The notes under the pieces: generated by a model
What the model was told of the DNA's origin: nothing
The model's database searches: none
Seen by the model: only the letters and a program-made list of their open reading frames with translations
Position numbers and translations under genes: made by a program
Shown: positions 58,372 to 64,000 of the stretch, piece by piece
How positions within the stretch are numbered: the first letter of the stretch is position 1
Layout: the number at the start of each line of letters is the position of its first letter
Source: Tachypleus tridentatus
Lineage: Eukaryota > Arthropoda > Merostomata > Xiphosura > Limulidae
Direction: 5' to 3'
DNA length: 64,000 bases
NCBI RefSeq assembly: GCF_004210375.1
Contig: NC_134830.1
Coordinates: 70,472,326-70,536,325 of the forward strand

Positions 58372-58742
58372 TTGGCATGGCCAGGTGGGTTAAGGCGCGC
58401 GACTCGTAATCTGAGGGTCATGGGTTCGCATCCCCGTCACGTCAAACATGCTCGCCATTTTAGTCGTGGGGGCATTATAAGGTAAAGGACAATCCTTTAA
58501 GACGTTCCATTCGTAATCTGAAGGTCGCGGGTTTGAATCCCCGTCGCACCAAACATGCTCGTCCTTTCAGCTGTGAGGGCGTTATTATGTTACGGTCAAT
58601 CCCACTATTCGTTGGTAAAAGAGTAGTCCAAGAGTTGGCGGTGAATGGTGATGACTAGCTGCCTCCTCTCTAGTCTTACAGTGCTAAATTTGGGACGGCT
58701 AGCGTAGATAGCCCTCATGTAGCTTTGCGCGAAATTAACAAA
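58372..58742 (+). repeat. SINE-A with duplicated head
   Basis: A first head (GGCATGGCCAGGTGGGTTAAG to GGGGGCATTATAAGG, 58374-58482) is followed by a second partial head (CCATTCGTAATCTGAAGGTC GCGGGTTTGAATCC, from about 58505) and then one body and tail. It is a dimer or recombination product. Confidence 0.9.
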
Positions 58743-59039
58743 AAAAAACACGAGACTTTTTCGCTGTATTTAAGTGGTAGTTTTCTGTATCGTTGTATTT
58801 CATTTAGAGATACTAATACCTAAATGTCTAAAATAGATTCTCTTTGTATTAGTACTGTCATTGAAATGTAATTTGATGCTCCTTTGAGGTACCTAGCTTT
58901 CTCTTAAATTAATTATTTTTCTTTACAATTTCGTTCTGAATGATTGTGACGGATAGCCTAAATTATTGGGTGTAGGCAAATAAATTACAAAACTAAAAAT
59001 CCGTGTTTGGTATCACAATACCTTTAATCAATAGCATGT
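58743..59039. other. Spacer, nothing recognised
   Basis: AT-rich. Confidence 0.5.
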
Positions 59040-59160
59040 TTTGTTTAGAATTAAGCACAAAACAACACATGAACCAATTTGTGCTCTGCTTCCCACTGTT
59101 ATCAAAATCCGGTTTTTATCGGTGTCAATCTGCGGACATATCGCTGTGTCACTGGGAGCG
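59040..59160 (-). repeat. SINE-B copy
   Basis: In plus orientation GAATTAAGCACAAAACAACA, TTTGTGCTCTGCTTCCCACT, TATCAAAATCCGG and a head ending CTGTGTCACTGGGAG. Confidence 0.8.
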
Positions 59161-59682
59161 TTATTATAAATGCTAGAACAACGAAATAAATACAGGAAAA
59201 ACAAAGTTTACCATCGGAGCAAAACCTGTAATAGTATAATAACATTCGACAGACAAAAATAGGGTTCATAAATCTGACAGTTTTCATCAATTTTATTCAA
59301 ACTGTTTAAATATCTGGTTGCATTTCCAATTACTAGTTAAATTATACTATTTGTAATAAATTTTTTAAACGTCTTATAAAATTACCTTCATATTACATTG
59401 CTTAAAACATTTCATATATTTGTGTTTTCCTTTCCAGTTTAAAGCAAAATTAGTTCTAAAAAACTATGATGCATTTTTTTATATTTACCTTCAAAGAGAC
59501 AAGTTATATATGACGCTTTACAAGCAATTTTTTTCTCACATATCCTATTGTAATGTATAAGTTTCTAATTATATTAAAATGTCAAAGTGCAGAACAGGAA
59601 TTAATTGCATCAATAAGAGACTCCATTAAATTAAATCATGTTACACGTATCATTGAAATATTTTGGATCAGTTTTGGTGAAT
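59161..59682. other. Spacer, nothing recognised
   Basis: AT-rich. Confidence 0.5.
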
Positions 59683-59880
59683 TGGTTTGGTTTGTTTTGA
59701 ATTTCGAGCAAAGCTACACAAGGGCTATCTGCGCTAGCGTCCCTAATTTAACAGTGTAATACTAAAGGGAAGGTAGCTAGTCATCACCACCCACCGCCAA
59801 CTGCGAATATTGGGATTGGCTGGACATTATAACGCCCCCACGGCTGCAAGAGCGAGCATTTTTGGTGTAACGGGGATTGG
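59683..59880 (-). repeat. SINE-A copy, head replaced by GC-richer island
   Basis: Minus-strand tail and body, with a small deletion inside (CCGCCAACTGCGAATATTGG). It ends at box B (AACGGGGATTGG), where the distinct island begins. Confidence 0.85.
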
Positions 59881-59919
59881 AAGGAGGATTCTGGGAAGAT
59901 ATTTGGGTTAACTTATTAT

Positions 59920-60540
59920 TCCGTTCCCCTTCGGGGAACGAAAAAATAATCCGGGGTGGTCAGAAACTGTTGTTTCTTTCCGCCCCACACGAGGCAAGAA
60001 TAAATTAGTCACCTGATCTCGAAAATAATTAACTAAATTAGAGTGGCACGTTGGTTGTTAATCTAGACTCAAGAGCGATAGTCACTAATGACCTTGTCGA
60101 GTTGACAGTTTTATGTATGTAATTGAGGAGCGTCGGGACACAGCTGCGAAGCGGGCCGGCGAGCCGGAGGGAAAACGAAAAATGAGGGGAAAAGGTTCAG
60201 CACAACATTCATGAGCGTTCGAAGAATTAAGTGGTGTAAATATCATCGAAGTGAAGGGAGCAGAGAGATGGAAACACAGTACGCCGACATAATTAAGACA
60301 CATGACTTTGATTAACTAGAATTTAAACACTTACAATTTAGGTACTAAAGTGACGGACCTCTTTTCAGGGCTGGGATCTATAGATCCTATGAAACGGAAC
60401 TTTTGATGTGGGGGAAAACGGGAGTACCCCGAGAAAACCCACTTTCACGATCAGGGCGCCGAATAAAAGACCCTGACCGTGCCCGAAAGAAGAGCTGTAA
60501 CCCGCGACTCTCGAATTACGAAACGAGCAGTTTTGGTGCA
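59920..60540. other. GC-richer, complex, unassigned island
   Basis: About 600 bp whose composition differs sharply from all flanking DNA. It includes a short hairpin (CGTTCCCCTTCGGGGAACG, 59932-59950), homeobox-like words (ATAATTAACTAAATTAGAG near 60025, TTGTTAATCTAGA near 60055), a CpG-rich patch (GCGGGCCGGCGAGCCGGAGG, 60150-60169) and GGGAGTACCCCGAGAAAACC CAC (60420-60442), which recalls a core found in several animal SINEs. No convincing coding frame exists on either strand. It is bounded on both sides by SINE-A copies. I cannot tell whether it is a conserved enhancer, a promoter-proximal CpG island or an unfamiliar mobile element. Confidence 0.4.
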
Positions 60541-60571
60541 AAAGAAAAATATCATAGAAACATCGATGAGA

Positions 60572-60859
60572 AAGTTTTTTTTTTGTTTTGTTTTTGTTAA
60601 TTTCGCGCAAAGCTACATGAGGGCTATCTACGCTAGCCGTCCCTAATTTAGCAGTGTAAGAGTAGAGGGAAGGCAACTACTCATCACCATTCACCGCCAA
60701 CTCCTGGGCTACTCTTTTACCAACGAATAGTGGGATTGACCGTCACATAATAACGCCCTCACGGCTGAATGGACGAGCATGTTCGGTGCGACGGGGATTC
60801 AAACCCGCGACCTTCAGATTACGAATGGAACGTCTTAAACCGCCTGTTCATGCCGGACC
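60572..60859 (-). repeat. SINE-A copy, well preserved
   Basis: Long T-rich end at 60572-60598, tail GCTATCTACGCTAGCCGTCC, body and head (GGGGATTCAAACCCGCGACC; TTCATGCCGGACC). Confidence 0.9.
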
Positions 60860-61386
60860 AAGTCTTATGCATAGTTGTGAAGTTTAATAAATTTTTGACT
60901 GTTATATCATATACAAATACATTAATTTACTGATATTAAAATTTTATTAGAAACGAAATCATGTATATTTGAAGTTTTAACATAAAAATTATGCAGAGTC
61001 TTGTATGAATAATTTACAAAATGTCGTTTTATTTGTTCAAATTTAGTGTTGTTACCATAAATTATTCATAAATAGGACATTATACTATAAAAATAATTAA
61101 TCATTTTGCTTTCTGTTAAAATTGTTAGTCTTTCTATGAGACGAGATATAAATCCAAGTAACTAAATTATACGTATTTGGTGTTTCTATTTCTTGAATGT
61201 AGTAGTGTTTTTTAATTTTTTCTAAGGTCTAGATTTAATATTTTAATATAATAACTTTAGTTTGATAAATATTAATACTGAAATGTTTCAAAAATTTTTG
61301 TATTAATGTTGTTAGTACTATGATAGAAGTGCATAAAGCGATGACCGATTACCTAAATAGAGAAACAAAAGTCATTCTAAATTCTC
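60860..61386. other. Spacer, nothing recognised
   Basis: Very AT-rich. Confidence 0.5.
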
Positions 61387-61480
61387 ACCTGCGGACTCAC
61401 GCAGTTAGAAACCGGGTTTTGATCCCCTTGGTGGGTAGATACCCCATTCTAAAGTTTTGTGCCTAATTCCAATCAATCAA
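61387..61480 (+). repeat. SINE-B copy, 5' end lost
   Basis: CACCTGCGGACTCACGCAGT, GGGTTTTGATCCCC, then GTGGGTAGATACCCCATTCT AAAGTTTTGTGCCTAATTCC. Confidence 0.75.
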
Positions 61481-61880
61481 TTCTCACAAATCAATGACTT
61501 TAAAAGAAACCTTAATGAACGTATCGTTACTTAAGTAATCAAACTCAACATTAAACTTAACTTTCTTTCCTTTCAAGAACAGGAAATATTTAAAAACAGT
61601 CTTACAAACTTATTTACAGTTCTTGACTTCACTCCATTTAAAATCATGTTATGAAACGTACAGCAAGTTACCACTGGTGATAAAATTATAAACTATCAAA
61701 CATAAAAAGCTTTCACGAGAATACTTAAGTAAAGTATTTTTGAAAAGGATTATAACTGTTGCTGGTAATTTTCAGATATTAAAATGTATTATTGTAAAAT
61801 GAAATTCTCACTACCAGTTAATTGGAAACACTTCGATATTTTCTCTGAAAAAACAAACAAATTTGATTACAATTTCATTT
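61481..61880. other. Spacer, nothing recognised
   Basis: AT-rich. Confidence 0.5.
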
Positions 61881-62161
61881 GGCCCGGCATGGCCAGGTGG
61901 GTTAAGGCGTTCGACTCGTAATTTCATGGTCGAGGGTTGGAATCCCAGTCGCACTAAACATACTTGCCCTTTCAGCCGTGGGGGCGTTATAATGCGACGG
62001 TCAATCCCACTATTCATTGATGAAAGAGTAACCAAAGAGTTAGCGATGGGTGGTGATGACTAGTTGCCTTCCCTCTAGTCTTACACTGCTAAATTAGGGA
62101 CAGCTAGCACAGATAGCCCTTGAGTAGCTTTGCGCGAAATTAAAAAAAACAAACAAACAAT
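61881..62161 (+). repeat. SINE-A copy, well preserved
   Basis: Head GGCCCGGCATGGCCAGGTGG, anticodon arm CGACTCGTAATTTCATGGTC, full body, tail GCACAGATAGCCCTTGAGTA, ending AAAAAACAAACAAACAA. Confidence 0.9.
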
Positions 62162-62335
62162 TTCATTTAGCCCATATTTCACTGCACGAAAAATACCAAC
62201 AACTTTGTTATGCTGAGATATTTTTCTATATCTCTCTTAACATGTTTTCTTGGATGTTTAAAAATGTTATATGATAATTGTTACACAGTACATCATACCA
62301 GGAGTTTGAAGTTATATAAATTCTTTTATCATTGG

Positions 62336-62633
62336 TCCGGCATGGCCAGGTGATTAGGACGCTCGAATCCCTGTCACATCAAACATGCTGGCCCTTTCTG
62401 CCTTGAGGGTGTTATAAAGTAACGTAACGGTCAATTTCATTATTCGTTGGGAAAAGAGTAGCCAAAGAGTTGGCGGTGGGTGGGCTACTCTTTTACCAAT
62501 AAATAACGGGATTGACCATAACTTTATAACGCCCCATTGCTCAAAGGACGAGCATGTTTGGTGCAACTGAGATTCGAAAGCGAGACCCTCAGATTACGAG
62601 TCGAGTGCCTTAACCACCTGGCCATGCTGGGCC
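62336..62633. repeat. Two SINE-A 5' halves in inverted orientation
   Basis: A plus-strand half copy (GGTCCGGCATGGCCAGGTGA ... GAGTTGGCGGTGGGTGG, 62336-62482) meets a minus-strand half (GGCTACTCTTTTACC ... CCATGCTGGGCC, 62483-62633) at a point inside the body. The result is an imperfect palindrome of about 300 bp. The left half also lost its anticodon arm (AGGACGCTCGAATCC). Confidence 0.9.
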
Positions 62634-62928
62634 TGAATAATATGAACTTGTAACTTAAAAAAAAAAAAGGTTGGGAGATAAAAGTTTTCGTCCGTTTTTT
62701 TTTGGCAAGTGTTCCAAACAGGACATCAGTTATAAACATCTAATTTTCATTTTAATATTTCTTTATACGTAATTTCTATTTTCTTTGTACTACTCTGTGA
62801 AACAGTTATTTGTTTACTTAGATGATATCGTAAAGGATGCTGCATGTGTATATTAAAATATTTATGTAAATGCAATAGAATTCCATTTTTGTTTAATTCA
62901 AGCAGAACTGCTACTACGAACTTACAAA
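62634..62928. other. Spacer, nothing recognised
   Basis: AT-rich. Confidence 0.5.
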
Positions 62929-63395
62929 CTACATCTTATACAATGTTACGGTATGACTAGAGTTGAAAGGACATATTTTACTTTCTTCCATTTATGTTTT
63001 AGGGTACCAGTCTTTTTTCTCTAACATCTTTTACAATGTTACGGTATGACTAGAGTTGAAAGGACATATTTTACTTTCTTCCATTTATGTTTTAGGGCAC
63101 CAGTCTTTTTTCTCTAACATCTTTTACAATGTTACGGTATGACTAGAGTTGAAAGGACATATTTTACTTTCTTCCATTTATGTTTTAGGGTACCAGTCTT
63201 TTTTCTCTAACATCTTTTACAATGTTACGGTATGACTAGAGTTGAAAGGACATATTTTACTTTCTTCCATTTATGTTTTAGGGTACCAGTCTTTTTTCTC
63301 TAACATCTTTTATAATGTTACGGTATAACTAGAGTTGAAAGGACATATTTTACTCTTTTCAATTCATGTTTTAGGGCACCAGTGTTCTTCCTTTA
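62929..63395. repeat. Tandem repeat, 93-bp unit, five copies
   Basis: The marker word CAATGTTACGGTATGACTAG starts at 62941, 63034, 63127 and 63220, with a mutated fifth at 63313, each exactly 93 bp apart. Copies 2 to 4 are almost identical; the last copy has most changes. No open frame runs through the array. Confidence 0.97.
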
Positions 63396-64000
63396 ATTAT
63401 TCAGATTAGGTAATAATAAAACACCAACTTCGTTTATTTTTTAAATATTAAACCTATTCTAACATAAACTCATCAATAAGTGAAAGTTTTAGAAATTTAT
63501 CAGAATCATCTCATAGAACACCTGAGATAGTGAAGATTATGCTATTCAAATATGAAAATGAATGCTGAATAATTACTCGTAGATGCGTAGGATGATGCTA
63601 AGTCTTCTTAAACTTAAGGTGCAGGACATACTATTGCGTAAGTATCGAAGTTTTATCTGTGCATGAAACTTAAAATCACGTAACTGAACTTTCTGGACAC
63701 TAGATGTATGACAGCAGTTGTCATACAGAGATGCTACTACAGACTGAGTGTTTGGAGAATTACGATTAATTGTAATACTGTCCTGTCGAGTAAGCTTCTT
63801 GGAACAAAATTTCTTTTTTAGTTTCATTAAACAATAACATCCAGTAAACATGCTTCTCAAGGATTTTTATAATTTCAATACATGCTTGTGATGTCAAAGT
63901 GTCAGTAAACAAGCTGGATAATGAGAGTAGCTCACACATATTTTAAAAACCTGGTAACACTGTTTAAGGGCAGTAGAAACGGTAAAGCTGGACATTAGAT
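63396..64000. other. Spacer to window end, nothing recognised
   Basis: A 95-codon minus-strand open frame (63573-63860) matches no family I know and is probably chance. Confidence 0.45.

Noticed and set aside
60085-60676. Coding frames in the GC-richer island
   Set aside because: Frames are short, overlap on both strands, run into the neighbouring SINE and show no known domain.

Overview
The window looks like a piece of a large, AT-rich, repeat-dense animal genome. It has no operon structure, no rRNA and no bacterial features. The one convincing host gene is a three-exon opsin of the arthropod rhabdomeric (Gq) type. The three tRNA-derived SINE families, Tc1/mariner relics and opsin style fit a chelicerate, most likely a horseshoe crab. 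That species call is an inference from memory of family style, not from a search.

Layout. Positions 1-42,100 hold no host exon I can support: AT-rich spacer with dispersed SINEs, tandem arrays (15.5-16.4, 18.96-19.13 and 25.08-25.44 kb), broken Tc1 elements (22.0-23.4 and 31.2-32.7 kb), two older Tc1 scraps (13.6 and 30.2 kb) and an internally deleted mariner with perfect 29-bp inverted termini (40371-41276). From 42557 to 55273 the minus strand carries the opsin: exon 1 54999-55273, exon 2 50195-50325, exon 3 42557-43428. The exons join in frame with GT/AG borders into 425 codons plus a stop. Its introns (about 4.7 and 6.8 kb) are packed with mobile DNA: a Tc1 relic, SINEs, two fold-back hairpins and a 1.7-kb CACTA-like DNA transposon relic whose ORF lies behind a near-perfect heat-shock-element array. 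From 55.3 to 64 kb there are more SINEs, an unexplained GC-richer island (59.92-60.54 kb) and a five-copy 93-bp tandem array.

How the parts relate. Three SINE families, called A, B and C here, occur more than 50 times. A has a tRNA-Thr(CGU)-like head; B and C share a different tRNA-like head. All three end in a related tail (CAGATAGCCC, then TGTGTAGCTTTG), which suggests mobilisation by one LINE partner. The most unusual element is the CACTA-like transposon at 45292-47006: terminal inverted repeats of about 110 bp, a TTA target duplication, a family ORF I could not assign to a named superfamily, and a heat-shock-type promoter pointing antisense to the opsin. All coordinates and alignments were read by eye; no search was run.
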